Source: Marinobacter pelagius
Lineage (GTDB): Bacteria; Pseudomonadota; Gammaproteobacteria; Pseudomonadales; Oleiphilaceae
Length of the DNA: 64,000 nt
Assembly: GCF_003315345.1 (NCBI RefSeq)
Contig: NZ_QNRO01000009.1
Coordinates: 1-64,000, forward strand
Direction of reading: 5' to 3'
Shown here piece by piece: positions 20,032-30,253 of this stretch (the first letter of the stretch is position 1; every line of letters starts with the position of its first letter). The notes under the pieces are model-generated. The model made no database searches. It worked only from the letters and a program-made list of their open reading frames with translations, and was not told the DNA's origin. A program made the translations under genes and the position numbers.

Positions 20032-22206
20032 TCAGACTATAGTTGAGGAATCGTTCATGTACGACCCAACCGGTTTGCTGGATGCAGCAAGCGCCCGGGC
20101 CAGTCCGGAGGCCCGTACCACCTGTTGCCTGGCACTGGCTTTGAACACATTGGCATCACCGGTGATCAGGCTGAACCAGTTCCGGGCCCGTGTGATGCCG
20201 GTGTACACCAGCTCCCGGGTCAGCACCGGGCTCATCCGATCCGGCAACACCAGGCAGGCGTGATTGAACTCCGAGCCCTGGGATTTGTGGACGGTCATGG
20301 CGTAGACCGTCTCCAGCTGCTGCAGGCGGCTCGGGGAGATCCAGCGGATGCTATCGGTATCATCGCTGCCGGGAAAGGCCACCCGCAACGCTGGCCGGGG
20401 TTCGCCGTTCTCGGCCCGGTCCCAGGGCACACTGAAGGTGATGCCGATATCGCCGTTCATGAGGCCGAGATTGTAGTCATTGCCGGTGACCAGAACCGGC
20501 CGCCCGGCGTACCAGCCTTCCGCCCGGTGAATCAGTTTTTCCGCCAGCAGGTGCCGGGCAATGCGTTCGTTCAGGCCTTCCACGCCCCATGGACCCTGAC
20601 GCAGCGCGCACAGCAGCTGGAAGTCACCGAAGGCAGCCAGCACGCGGCGGGCCAGCTCGTCCCAGTCCGCCAACGGGCTGTCCATCCCCAGACTGTGGTT
20701 GGCCATCAGTTCCAGGTAATGGCGATAGCCCACGGGGGCTGGAAGTTCCTTACCGTGCAGTACCCTGCCCCGGCCCTCGTTGTGGAATGCCCCGGGACTG
20801 CCGGAGATGGCGTGGTGGCAGATGCGCTCCAGCGTCGCTTCCGGATCCGGATTGGCATCGTCGCCGTTGAGCCAGACCACATCATCGAAGTGCGCCCGGC
20901 GACAATGTTCGAGCATCGTGGCATCCAGGGTGTTGGTATTGACCGCTTCCGCCAGCTCACGGATACCGCTGCCCTCGGTGAAGCGGTAGCTCTTGCGAAG
21001 CATGGCCACCGCCTGGTCGAGCGCCTGCCCCTGTGGATCCAGCAAACCCTCAGGTAGTGGTTGCCCGGTCGCCGATTCCAGCCACTGTGCCGTGTCAGGC
21101 CGGTAGTGGGCCTGTCGGGCCCGTTGGCACAGTTCGCCAAGAACGGCGCCGGCATCCACCGAAGCGAGCTGGTCCTTGTCGCCGAGCAGGATCAGCTGGG
21201 CGTGGTCCGGCAGGGCCTCGAACACCGAGGCCATCAGGTCGACATCCACCATGGAGGCTTCATCGATTACCAGGATATCCACCAGCAGGAGATTGTCACG
21301 GTTATGGCGGAACTTCCGGGTATCCGGGCGACTGCCCAGCAACCGGTGCAGGGTGGTGACCCGGGTCGGGATATCCTCCAGCCGGACCCGCCCTGGAAGT
21401 TGGTCCAGCGGCAGACGGCTGACCGCCCCGCCAATGGATTCGTTCAGCCGTGCCGCCGCCTTGCCGGTGGGCGCGGCCAGACGAATGCGGAACTTCTTGC
21501 CGGCACGGCTGGGATCCTCACCCGCCACCGCCTGCAAGGCCGCCAGCAGGTTCACCACTGTGGTGGTCTTGCCGGTACCCGGCCCGCCGGTAATTACAGC
21601 GAAACGTTTGCGCGCCGCCAGCGCACAGGCCAGTTTCTGGTAGTCCACGTCATCCCCGGACTGGAACAGGGTGTTCAGTGTTTCGGTCAGGGTCCGGGTG
21701 GTGCTCGAGCCGGGATCATCGAGCGGGGAGTTCAGGGTCAGGCGGTCGCTGATCCCACGGGCAATCCGTTGTTCGTAACGCCAGAAACGCCGCAGGTAAA
21801 GGCGGGTATCGTTCACAACCAGTGGTGTGGTCAGTGAGCCATCACTTACTGCTCGAGTATTGGCCAGCGCAGTCAGGCAGTCTTCAAGTGAGGCCTTTGC
21901 CAGGACCTCAGATGGCGAGGGGCATGCCTCCTGGTCCCCCACCGGGAATGCGGCCATGGTGTCTTCCGGTGGCAAGGCCAGGGTGTTGCCGGCGTCCTCC
22001 AGCAAACTCACCAGGTCGATACAGACATGCCCACGCCCGACCTGATGCGAGGCCAGGGCCGCCAGCAACAGCAGCAGCGGGTTCGGGCTTTCGCCCTGCT
22101 CTACGCACAGTTGCCGGATCAGCCGTGCAAAGGCCACATCCAGGGGGCGGATCCATTCGGTCTCGCGCCATTGCTCCAGCAGTACTTCCAGTTGCTCGAG
22201 ATTCAT
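20032..22206 (-). CDS. recD: Exodeoxyribonuclease V subunit RecD
   Basis: Fast 5'-3' SF1B helicase subunit of RecBCD, which resects double-strand breaks before RecA loading. The 724-aa protein has Walker A TGGPGTGKTTT (206-216), DEASMVDVDL (motif II) and the C-terminal motif VYAMTVHKSQGSEF (motif V). Its ATG overlaps the recB stop codon (ATGA), so it is translated by coupling. It is somewhat longer than the E. coli protein (608 aa), partly from an N-terminal domain and extra central segments. Confidence 0.96.
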   Translation of the reverse strand: MNLEQLEVLLEQWRETEWIRPLDVAFARLIRQLCVEQGESPNPLLLLLAALASHQVGRGHVCIDLVSLLEDAGNTLALPPEDTMAAFPVGDQEACPSPSEVLAKASLEDCLTALANTRAVSDGSLTTPLVVNDTRLYLRRFWRYEQRIARGISDRLTLNSPLDDPGSSTTRTLTETLNTLFQSGDDVDYQKLACALAARKRFAVITGGPGTGKTTTVVNLLAALQAVAGEDPSRAGKKFRIRLAAPTGKAAARLNESIGGAVSRLPLDQLPGRVRLEDIPTRVTTLHRLLGSRPDTRKFRHNRDNLLLVDILVIDEASMVDVDLMASVFEALPDHAQLILLGDKDQLASVDAGAVLGELCQRARQAHYRPDTAQWLESATGQPLPEGLLDPQGQALDQAVAMLRKSYRFTEGSGIRELAEAVNTNTLDATMLEHCRRAHFDDVVWLNGDDANPDPEATLERICHHAISGSPGAFHNEGRGRVLHGKELPAPVGYRHYLELMANHSLGMDSPLADWDELARRVLAAFGDFQLLCALRQGPWGVEGLNERIARHLLAEKLIHRAEGWYAGRPVLVTGNDYNLGLMNGDIGITFSVPWDRAENGEPRPALRVAFPGSDDTDSIRWISPSRLQQLETVYAMTVHKSQGSEFNHACLVLPDRMSPVLTRELVYTGITRARNWFSLITGDANVFKASARQQVVRASGLARALAASSKPVGSYMNDSSTIV

Positions 22207-25200
22207 GCGGCATCCTCCCCGTGCAAGGCATCACCATCGAACAGGGCGTCGAGCTGTTCGATCAGCGCCCGGGGTGGTTTGTCGGTAAAGGCACCGGCAC
22301 CGGGGGCGTGGATACCCCGCAGGAACAGGTAGACGGCACCGCCGATGTGTTGGTCGTAGTCGTAACCGGGTAGCCGGGCCTTAAGCAGGCGATGCAGGGC
22401 CAGCAGGTAGAGTACGTATTGCAGATCGTAGCGCTTGTCGAGGATGGCCTGGCCCATGGCCTGGTCAGTGTAGGCGCTGTCGTCTTCGCCGAGGGTGTTG
22501 GATTTGTAGTCGAGCACGTAGTAGCGGCCCTCGTGTTCAAATACCAGGTCGATGAAGCCCTTGAGCATGCCGTTGAACCGGCGGTTATCCACCTGGACCC
22601 GGTCCGCACCCTCCAGGGTATGCTGACGCACCAGGCTGTCCAGGGCACCGGTGGCGACGTTACAACTCTCGAACCAGAATTCCAGTTCCGGTCGCACGGT
22701 GCTGAAATCCATCAGGGCGGCGCGAGTGTCCCCGTCGCGGTCCAGGCGCAAGGGTGTCCGGATCAGGCTCAGCAGCCAGTGCTCCAGGGTGTCGGTCCAG
22801 TCGGCCCAGCCGCGAATAGTGCAGCGCCGCTCCAGGTATTCCCGCAGCATCGCCGGGTTATCCACAACCTGCGCAAAGCCCTGCTGGCAGCACCATTCCA
22901 ACAATTCGTGGAGAAAGGTGCCCGGCCCCGCCCCTTTCGGGAACTGGTGGAGGGAATGATCGGCGGGAGCTGTCAGCCTCTCCTCCGCCGCACCCTGGGC
23001 CGATTCTTCCAGCAGGTTCTGGGTTTCGGCGTCCTCCACTTCCCCGCTGAACACGATGCCGGTGCCGGCCAGGCCGGTGTATTCGATGGAGGAATAACTG
23101 GCAATCCACCAGTCTTCCCGGGCTTCCCGGGTGGCTTCCAGTGCCGGCCCCAACGCTGCCGGTGCCTCCTCGGTATAGCAGGCGGTATCGGCTTCGGGCA
23201 GTGTCATGACCTTTATCATGTCCTCGTCCCGGGCCAGCGGACCCAGGCTGTCGGCCAGGGGATACTGTTCACGGCCTTCGCCACCGAGCAGGTAGCCCAG
23301 GCCACTCTGGGCCCAGTTGTCGATGGCGGAAACACCGACCCAGGTGGCATACCGGGCCCGGGTCAGGGCCACGTAGAGTTTGCGGATATCCTCGCCCAGC
23401 CGTTCCCGGTCGGCCCGGGCGACCGCCTCGGGCTCCGGATCGAACACGGTTACCAGCCGCCCCTGTTCATCGTGGTAGCGGACATAGGCCTGCTTGTCGT
23501 TCTGAGCCCGGAATGCGGTCCCGAACGGCAGGAATACCAGCGGGTATTCCAGGCCCTTGGACTTGTGCACGGTAATGACCTTGACCAGGCCGGCGTCGCT
23601 TTCCAGGCGCAGGGTGCGGTATTCGTCCTCTTCGTCCGCCGCCCTCAGGATCTGGGCGTAGTGATGCACCAGCGCGTGCTCGCCGTCCAGCTGCAGGCTG
23701 TCCTGCTGTAGCAGTTCGGCGATGTGCAGGATATCGGTCAGCCGCCGTTCGCCATCGGGCCGTTGCAGCAGGCGGGCGGGTACCTCGAAGTCCATCAGGA
23801 AGCTGCGCAGCATGGGCAGTACGCCCTGGGTCCGCCACTGGTCGTGATAGCCCATGAACCGTTCGATTTCCCGCTCCAGGGCAATCTCGTCGGTCAGCAG
23901 GCGATCCAGGGTCTGCCAGGACTGGCCCAGGGTGGGCGTGGCCAGCGCCGCCCGGGTCAGGGCCAGTTGCCGGGGTTCGGCGAAGGCCCGCAGCCAGGTC
24001 AGTACCTCGCTGGCCTCGGTGGAGGTCAATACCGAATCCCGGTCAGAGAGGTACACGCTCTTGATCCGGCGCTGACCGAGCGCCTCACGCACCGCTGCTG
24101 CCTCGTTGCGGTTGTTGACCAGGATGGCGATGTCCGCAGGCCGGACTGGCTGAAGATCCGCCGGATCATCCGTCAGGGCAAAGCCGGCCCTGCCCTGTTG
24201 TCCGAGCGTCAGCAGGCGGGCGACTTCGCTGGCACAGCTTTGTGCCACTTCGACGGTGGCCGTGCCCTTGGCCAGGGGCTTGCGGTTGCCGTTCCGGTCC
24301 TCGTCCTCACTGTCGACGGTCCAGAAACTGAGGCTGGGTTGGTCCTCGCCGTCGATCCGCCATTGCCGTTTGGTACCGTTGGCATCGACACCCTGGAACG
24401 GCAGTGGCGTGCTGTCGCCCTTGCCGAACAGGAAGGCGCCGTCCCGGCTGTGCTGGTCGGCGTGTTCGAACACCCGGTTCACCGCCGCCACCATGCTGGC
24501 GGAGGAGCGGAAGTTGCGGCCCAGGGTCCAGGTACGGTCCCGGGCACCCTCGCGGGCTTCCAGATAGGTGTAGATGTCCGCGCCGCGGAATCCGTAGATG
24601 GCCTGTTTGGGGTCCCCTATCATCAGCAGGCAGGTGTCCGGATCGTTGTCCGCAACCCGGTAGATCCGGTTGAAGATCCGGTACTGCACCGGGTCAGTAT
24701 CCTGGAACTCGTCGATCAGCGCCACCGGGAACTGGCGGCGGATGGTGGCGGCGAGCTGATTGCCCCGGGAACCGTGCAGGGCATCGTCCAGGCGGGTGAG
24801 CAGGTCGTCGAAGCCCATTTCCGAGCGTTGCTGCTTTTCCGATTCCAGCCGTTGCGCCACCCAGACGCTGGCGTGCCTGAGAATGTCCGCCCGGGCGCTG
24901 GGCTGGTTCTGGCTGAACTGCATCAGTTCATCGATGGCGTCGAACGCGGGATGATGCGGGGCCGGATCCTCGCCCTTGAGGATCTGTTCCAGGCCCTCCG
25001 GGGTCTGGTTGCGGAACCCGGCCTTGTCCAGGCCATCCGGAACCGGTTCGTCCGATTCCGCCCAGGCCAGGAGGGTGTCCCAGATCTTGACCATGGCGTT
25101 CTTGCTGCCGCCATGCAGGCGCTTGCTCTTGTTCAGTTCGTTGAGCAGGGCAATCACCTCGCCCTGCCACTGGGCCCACGGATACGCTTTCAGTTCCCGG

Positions 25201-25934
25201 GCGCGGGCCAGGCGTTCGCTGACCACCGAATCGATCACCTGATGGACATCGCCGTCCGGCGTGCCCAGTTCGCTGGCTTCGGGAATCAGGTTGCGAATGG
25301 CTCCGCGCAGGGCTTCCGGGGTTTTCCAGTGGCCCAGGGCTTCGTCCATCAGCACCGGAGGCAAGGGGTAGATGAAGGTGCGCCAGTAGTCGCGGACCAC
25401 ATCGTCCAGCAGTTCGCTCTGGTCGGTTTCCAGGGTCAGCTGGAATAGACTGCCGCTGTCGAAGGCGTGTTCGCTGAGCATCCGGTTGCACCAGCCGTGG
25501 ATGGTGGAGACCGCCGCCTCGTCCATCCATTCCGCCGCCAGCAACAGTTTTTTCCGGCACTCTGGCCAGCTGGCCGGGTCCGGGTAGCTGGTATCCCTCA
25601 ACTCGTACAGGAGCCGGGTTTCGGCCGGGGGCTCGCTGGCGTCCGCACTGTCGGAAAACACCTCGGCCGCCTGGGTCAGGCGGGTACGGATCCGGTCCCG
25701 CAGCTCCTTGGTGGCGGCGTCGGTAAAGGTCACCACCAGCAGGTTGGGCGGCAGCATGCCCTGGGCCAGCGGACTGTCGTCGTTCTGGCCATGGCCCAGT
25801 ACCAGCCGTACATACAGGATGGCGATGGTGAAGGTCTTGCCGGTACCGGCACTGGCCTCGATCAGGGTGCTGCCGTTCAGGGGCAGGGTCAAAGGGTCGA
25901 GGTTCGGATTGCGATTGGTCATCTCGGTACTCAT
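22203..25934 (-). CDS. recB: Exodeoxyribonuclease V subunit RecB
   Basis: 3'-5' helicase and nuclease subunit of RecBCD. The start is ATG 25934 (MSTEMTNRNPNLDPL), which overlaps the recC stop as ATGA; 1243 aa. Walker A is EASAGTGKT (26-34), and motif II is in VALIDEFQDTDP. The C-terminal RecB-family nuclease has the catalytic LDYKSN with D1142 and K1144, so the nuclease should be active. It lies between recC and recD with 4-nt overlaps on both sides. Confidence 0.97.
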   Translation of the reverse strand: MSTEMTNRNPNLDPLTLPLNGSTLIEASAGTGKTFTIAILYVRLVLGHGQNDDSPLAQGMLPPNLLVVTFTDAATKELRDRIRTRLTQAAEVFSDSADASEPPAETRLLYELRDTSYPDPASWPECRKKLLLAAEWMDEAAVSTIHGWCNRMLSEHAFDSGSLFQLTLETDQSELLDDVVRDYWRTFIYPLPPVLMDEALGHWKTPEALRGAIRNLIPEASELGTPDGDVHQVIDSVVSERLARARELKAYPWAQWQGEVIALLNELNKSKRLHGGSKNAMVKIWDTLLAWAESDEPVPDGLDKAGFRNQTPEGLEQILKGEDPAPHHPAFDAIDELMQFSQNQPSARADILRHASVWVAQRLESEKQQRSEMGFDDLLTRLDDALHGSRGNQLAATIRRQFPVALIDEFQDTDPVQYRIFNRIYRVADNDPDTCLLMIGDPKQAIYGFRGADIYTYLEAREGARDRTWTLGRNFRSSASMVAAVNRVFEHADQHSRDGAFLFGKGDSTPLPFQGVDANGTKRQWRIDGEDQPSLSFWTVDSEDEDRNGNRKPLAKGTATVEVAQSCASEVARLLTLGQQGRAGFALTDDPADLQPVRPADIAILVNNRNEAAAVREALGQRRIKSVYLSDRDSVLTSTEASEVLTWLRAFAEPRQLALTRAALATPTLGQSWQTLDRLLTDEIALEREIERFMGYHDQWRTQGVLPMLRSFLMDFEVPARLLQRPDGERRLTDILHIAELLQQDSLQLDGEHALVHHYAQILRAADEEDEYRTLRLESDAGLVKVITVHKSKGLEYPLVFLPFGTAFRAQNDKQAYVRYHDEQGRLVTVFDPEPEAVARADRERLGEDIRKLYVALTRARYATWVGVSAIDNWAQSGLGYLLGGEGREQYPLADSLGPLARDEDMIKVMTLPEADTACYTEEAPAALGPALEATREAREDWWIASYSSIEYTGLAGTGIVFSGEVEDAETQNLLEESAQGAAEERLTAPADHSLHQFPKGAGPGTFLHELLEWCCQQGFAQVVDNPAMLREYLERRCTIRGWADWTDTLEHWLLSLIRTPLRLDRDGDTRAALMDFSTVRPELEFWFESCNVATGALDSLVRQHTLEGADRVQVDNRRFNGMLKGFIDLVFEHEGRYYVLDYKSNTLGEDDSAYTDQAMGQAILDKRYDLQYVLYLLALHRLLKARLPGYDYDQHIGGAVYLFLRGIHAPGAGAFTDKPPRALIEQLDALFDGDALHGEDAA

Positions 25935-28900
25935 GCATCTCCCTCGATCTGTTCGGCGGCGGACTTGCCCTGCTCTGCCTCCCACAGGGGCACATACAGC
26001 TGGTGCAGCAAGGCCTCGAATTCACCGCTGGCGAGTAACGCCTCCGGGCTGTCGAAAGCACCGCGCAGGTAACCGGTGTCCCGTTCCAGGGCCGTGCTGT
26101 AAGCCTGTTCGGCATCACTGCGGGCCCGCTCGTCATCGCCCCGGTATTTCTTGCTCTGGTAGTAGCTGGTGATCCAGGCGAAGCCGGCCTCGCAGTGGAT
26201 TGGCAGGGTGCGGGTGGTGGCTTCCATCCACCGGGCCAGGATGGCTTCCAGATACTGCCTGGCCTGTTCCGGAGCCATGGGTGTGAAACTGAAGGTGCGT
26301 TTCTCCTCCCTGGCCAGAATCAGGGTCTCGAAAGGCTGGTCGGTGAGCTGGCCGGCCAGGTGAATCACCCAGTCCCGCATCAGGTTGGCGTAGCGCACTT
26401 TCCTGCTGCCACCGGAGCCGGACAACAGGCTGGAGCCGGCCACCACCAGCCGGCACAACTGGCCGTCGCGGCTGGTGCGCAGGTTGTCGATCAGGTCGAC
26501 CACTTCCACCGAGCCGTTGTCGTTCCGGTACTGGTACTCGAAGTTCAATGGTTCGGAGATGGCCTCCGGCCAGTCGGACAGCGCGGCCCGGTAGCGTTGA
26601 TGCAGGTCCGGTAACCGTCCGGCCAGTTCCGTGCGTAACCGGTGTTCGGTGACCCCCATGCCCAGGTCGCCGCGTCGGGCCATGCGATCGAGGGTCGCTT
26701 CCAGCCGTTCGTGCAGGTCCTCCTCGCTGACGGCCTTGATGACGCCTTCCCGGATCAGTTCGCTGTCCAGACGCCACCGGTCCAGGCCGTTAAGATCAAA
26801 GTTCTCGTTATCGGTGTCATCGTCCTCGAGTTCCTCGAAGTGCACCTGAAGCCGTCTCTGATAGAAGGTGTCGATGGGCTTTTTCAGGAAGTTCGAGAGG
26901 TCGGTCAACCGGACCGGCTCCTCCGGTTGCTGGTACGGCAGTGGATGTCGCTCCGGTTCCGTCGCCTCGGCTCCGTGGGCACTGCGCCATTCCCGCTCGA
27001 AAGTGAACAGGCTTCGGGATTGCAGCACCTCGGCCAGGGGTCGGGGTCGGCTCTCGTGACCGGCTTCCAGGCCGTTGCTCCGGGGAAAATAATCCCGGCT
27101 GAAGGGCTGCAGCGGATGCCGGGTCGTCAGGGTTTCGGTGACCGATCCGTCCGGCTCGCCTGGAATGGTCCACAGGCTGTCGAGGTGGTCCTGTAACTGG
27201 CCCACCAGAACGGAGGGAGGGCGCTCGGAATCGTCCCTGATGCTGCGGCCCACCCAGCTGATATAGAGCTGTTCCCGGGCTGACAGCAGGGCTTCCAGGA
27301 ACAGGTAGCGATCATCCTCGCGCCGGGACCGGTCGCCGGGGCGGTAGTCGTTGGCCATCAGGTCGAAGTCCACCGGTGGCCGGGAGCGGGGGTAGTCGCC
27401 ATCGTTCATGCCCAGCAGGCAGACCTTGCGGAACGGGATCGCCCGCATCGGCATCAGGGTGGCGAAGTTGACCTTGCCAGCGAGGAAGCGCTGGTTCAGT
27501 CCGCCTTCGTCCAAGCCCGCCAGCAGCACATCCTTGACGATGTTTAAAGGCAGCGGCCGGGAATCCAGCCCGGCCGCCAGGGCATCCTCCAGCCATTGCT
27601 CCAGCTGGCGGCGGAAGCGGTTGAGCAGCAACAGGTCGTTGTCCTCGACCCTGAGGAAAAAGCGCTCGAGCATTTGCGAGAACAGGGTCTCCCAGTCCGC
27701 CGGGGTGCGCGGCGTCTGCAGGGCCTGCCAGAGCTCCTCGAGTTGCTCTACGAATTCCGCCAGCCGCCCGGCCAGACTTGCCTGCAGCCCGCCGATTTCA
27801 CCATAGGGTTCGATGCCGGCCCAGGGCTCGTCCTCGCCCATGCCGTAACCGAGCAACATGGCGCGAAGGCCGGATTGCCAGGTATTGCGTTCCAGCTCCG
27901 CCGGCAGCTCCAGGCTTTGCCGGTGCTGCCCGTGCAGGCCCCAGCGGATATTGGCGCCTTCCACCCAGCGCCGGGCCAGGGGAATCTCGCCCTCGTCGAT
28001 GCCGAAGCGGTCCCGGATGCCGGGTACTTCCAGCAGGCTCAGGATCTCGCTCACGCCGAACCGGCTGCGCGGCAGGGACATCAGGGTTTCCAGGGCAATC
28101 AACACCGGCTCGTGATGACGCTGCCCCTGATCGGAGATGGTGAACGGGATGTGGCGTTTCTGTCCGGCCTGGTAGCGGCCGAACACGGCCTGGATATGGG
28201 GCGCGTAGACATTGATGTCCGGCACCATGACCATCACGTCCCGGGGGCGCAGGTCGGGATCGGCATTGAAGGCGGCCAGCAGCTGGTCGTGCAGGATTTC
28301 CACTTCCCGCTGGGGGCTGTGGGCGTCGTGGAAAACCAGTGAGTGGTCCCGGGCCAGGTCCAGCTGGCGGTTTTCCGCGCGGATGTCCTGCAGCGGCGTC
28401 AGGTTGTAGATGTCGTTCTGCAGCTGGTGCAGCAGGGTCGGTGCGCCCGGTTCGCCGTGGGCGGAGAAAATGTCGATCTTCTGGTCCGGAGTTTCGAACC
28501 GGTCCCGGTATTCCTCGGGATCGTCGAATTCGTCCAGCAGGCGGATGTAGTCCCGCCCCTGTTTTCCCCAGGCCGCCAGCAACGGGTTGGCGTGCTGATG
28601 CAGCTGGTCCGGGTCGGCGATCTTTGACAATTCCGGATGGGCGATGCCCCGTTTGCGTTCGGCCTTGAGCAGTTCCCGGTCGCTGACAATATCGGCCCAG
28701 TAGTATTGGCAGGGGGTGTGGACACATAACACCACCTGACTGAACCGGCTGAGTACGTACAGTGCTTCCAGAGCCTGCCGTGGTAGCGAGGAGACCCCGA
28801 ACACCACGATCCGAGCTGGCAGCCGGGAGCGGTTCGCCGGCGCTGACAGGCGCTGGCCCTCGGCCATGAACCGGGTGTGAATCCGGGACCGGCTGGTGTG

Positions 28901-29524
28901 GGCATCCGGTCCCACATCTTCCACCAGTTTGCGCCAGAGCAGAGGCTGCCAGAGCGTCTCCGGATCCAGGGGCTTTTCCTCGTTGCGGGCGGTGATCACC
29001 ACATCCCGGCCCTGCTCCCAGGCACTGAGCCAGTCGGCCCGGAACACCTGGTACTGGTCGAACAGATCCGCCACCTTCTCCGCCAGCTGGAAGTTGCGCA
29101 GGTCGGTGTCGGTGCCATCGAGGAAGCGTGCCAGCGGCGTGAAGGCCTGGTCCTGGTCTACCAGGTCCGGCAGCAGCCGGTACAGACGCCAGACTAGCCG
29201 GCGCTTGTCGAAGGGCGACTGTTCCGGCACTTCGCCGTCCGGCAGTACCGCCCGGTACGCCTGCCAGATAAACCGCGCCGGAAACAGGAAGTCCATGCCT
29301 GCGGCGATACCCAGGCCCCCTTCGGCGCTATCGTCCGAGCGCTTTTCCGCCAGGGCCAGCTTCAGCCACTGGGCAATACCGTTACTCTGGACCAGGAAAG
29401 TCTCGCTCTGCAGCGGCGGCAGAGGATTTTCCCGGCACAGGAAGATCACCGCACGGCGCAGGTCTTCCAGGTGGTTGGCATGGATGGCGTGAAAGCCGGG
29501 TTGGATGGCGGAGTGGTCGGCCAT
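25931..29524 (-). CDS. recC: Exodeoxyribonuclease V subunit RecC
   Basis: Scaffold and Chi-recognition subunit of RecBCD. The start is ATG 29524 (MADHSAIQPGFHAIHANHLEDL) with AAGGAG upstream, giving 1197 aa, close to the E. coli length (1122). RecC-type stretches are visible, including ETFLVQSNGIAQWLKLALAE near the N-terminus and the central FRKVCLLGMNDGDYPRSRPPVDFDLM. It is the first gene of the recC-recB-recD operon. Unlike in E. coli there is no ptrA (protease III) gene between recC and recB. Confidence 0.96.
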   Translation of the reverse strand: MADHSAIQPGFHAIHANHLEDLRRAVIFLCRENPLPPLQSETFLVQSNGIAQWLKLALAEKRSDDSAEGGLGIAAGMDFLFPARFIWQAYRAVLPDGEVPEQSPFDKRRLVWRLYRLLPDLVDQDQAFTPLARFLDGTDTDLRNFQLAEKVADLFDQYQVFRADWLSAWEQGRDVVITARNEEKPLDPETLWQPLLWRKLVEDVGPDAHTSRSRIHTRFMAEGQRLSAPANRSRLPARIVVFGVSSLPRQALEALYVLSRFSQVVLCVHTPCQYYWADIVSDRELLKAERKRGIAHPELSKIADPDQLHQHANPLLAAWGKQGRDYIRLLDEFDDPEEYRDRFETPDQKIDIFSAHGEPGAPTLLHQLQNDIYNLTPLQDIRAENRQLDLARDHSLVFHDAHSPQREVEILHDQLLAAFNADPDLRPRDVMVMVPDINVYAPHIQAVFGRYQAGQKRHIPFTISDQGQRHHEPVLIALETLMSLPRSRFGVSEILSLLEVPGIRDRFGIDEGEIPLARRWVEGANIRWGLHGQHRQSLELPAELERNTWQSGLRAMLLGYGMGEDEPWAGIEPYGEIGGLQASLAGRLAEFVEQLEELWQALQTPRTPADWETLFSQMLERFFLRVEDNDLLLLNRFRRQLEQWLEDALAAGLDSRPLPLNIVKDVLLAGLDEGGLNQRFLAGKVNFATLMPMRAIPFRKVCLLGMNDGDYPRSRPPVDFDLMANDYRPGDRSRREDDRYLFLEALLSAREQLYISWVGRSIRDDSERPPSVLVGQLQDHLDSLWTIPGEPDGSVTETLTTRHPLQPFSRDYFPRSNGLEAGHESRPRPLAEVLQSRSLFTFEREWRSAHGAEATEPERHPLPYQQPEEPVRLTDLSNFLKKPIDTFYQRRLQVHFEELEDDDTDNENFDLNGLDRWRLDSELIREGVIKAVSEEDLHERLEATLDRMARRGDLGMGVTEHRLRTELAGRLPDLHQRYRAALSDWPEAISEPLNFEYQYRNDNGSVEVVDLIDNLRTSRDGQLCRLVVAGSSLLSGSGGSRKVRYANLMRDWVIHLAGQLTDQPFETLILAREEKRTFSFTPMAPEQARQYLEAILARWMEATTRTLPIHCEAGFAWITSYYQSKKYRGDDERARSDAEQAYSTALERDTGYLRGAFDSPEALLASGEFEALLHQLYVPLWEAEQGKSAAEQIEGDA

Positions 29525-29738
29525 GGGGCTCCTTGTTGGCGATCGGTTCAATCCTGATGCCACAGGTTACCGTATGTGGCTGGAAAATCAGACGGTCATT
29601 ATGCCCGGTCAGTGTGACCAATGGCTGCGACAGCTGCCGTCGCGAGAGCTTTACTGGCCGATCATTTTTTAATCATCTGTTCGTGACCCCCAGCGTATGA
29701 TTCAGGGAGGGCGTGGCGCAAAAGCGGAGGTGAGAAAG

Positions 29739-30176
29739 ATGGCCTGGAATCCTCTTCGGACACGAGTCCGATTACCGTTTTTCCTTCTGATTGTCTTGGT
29801 GGTTGTCGCGCTGCCGGGCGTGCCCAGTGCCGAGGAACAGGACGAAGCCATTGAGCAGACCATCCTGCGGCAGATTGAGGCCTTTGCCAACGACGACCAG
29901 GAGGCCGCCTGGTCCTTTGCATCCGAGGGTATCAAGCGTCGGTTTGGTGATGCCGATGTGTTCTTCAGCATGGTTCGGGAGGCCTACCCTGCGGTGCACC
30001 GGGCCACGACCATCGAATTTGTCGAGCTGGTCCCCCATGGTACGTTCGATATCCAGGTGGTACGACTGACCGGCCCGGACGGACAACTCTGGGATGCCTA
30101 CTACCGGATGGTGCGCAGTGATGGCGACTGGCGGGTTGCCGGCGTGCAGCTGCAGCCCGCGGACATGGGAATTTAA
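29739..30176 (+). CDS. DUF4864 domain-containing exported protein
   Basis: 145-aa protein from ATG 29739, which has a good GGAGGTGA ribosome site; the hydrophobic segment LPFFLLIVLVVVALPGVPSAEEQ (about 12-34) is a signal peptide with a likely AxA-like cleavage near PSA-EE. The mature part matches the DUF4864 pattern (IRQIEAFANDDQEAAWSFAS..IKRRFG....SMVREAYPAVHRA....VRLTGPDGQ.WDAYYRM...DG.WRVAGVQL), a small cone-like fold of unknown function. It is divergent from recC and upstream of the FAN1-like gene, with no clear functional tie. Confidence 0.85.
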   Translation: MAWNPLRTRVRLPFFLLIVLVVVALPGVPSAEEQDEAIEQTILRQIEAFANDDQEAAWSFASEGIKRRFGDADVFFSMVREAYPAVHRATTIEFVELVPHGTFDIQVVRLTGPDGQLWDAYYRMVRSDGDWRVAGVQLQPADMGI

Positions 30177-30253
30177 AGGGCATTTGAGGTCACAGACGAG
30201 CGGGCGTACAGTTGCATGACCTGACTGCTTTCCGTGAAGTACCTGCTCGCCCT

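Noticed and set aside
23724-25448. 574-codon plus-strand ORF across recB
   Set aside because: It is antisense to an intact RecB with conserved motifs, has no ribosome site or domain character.
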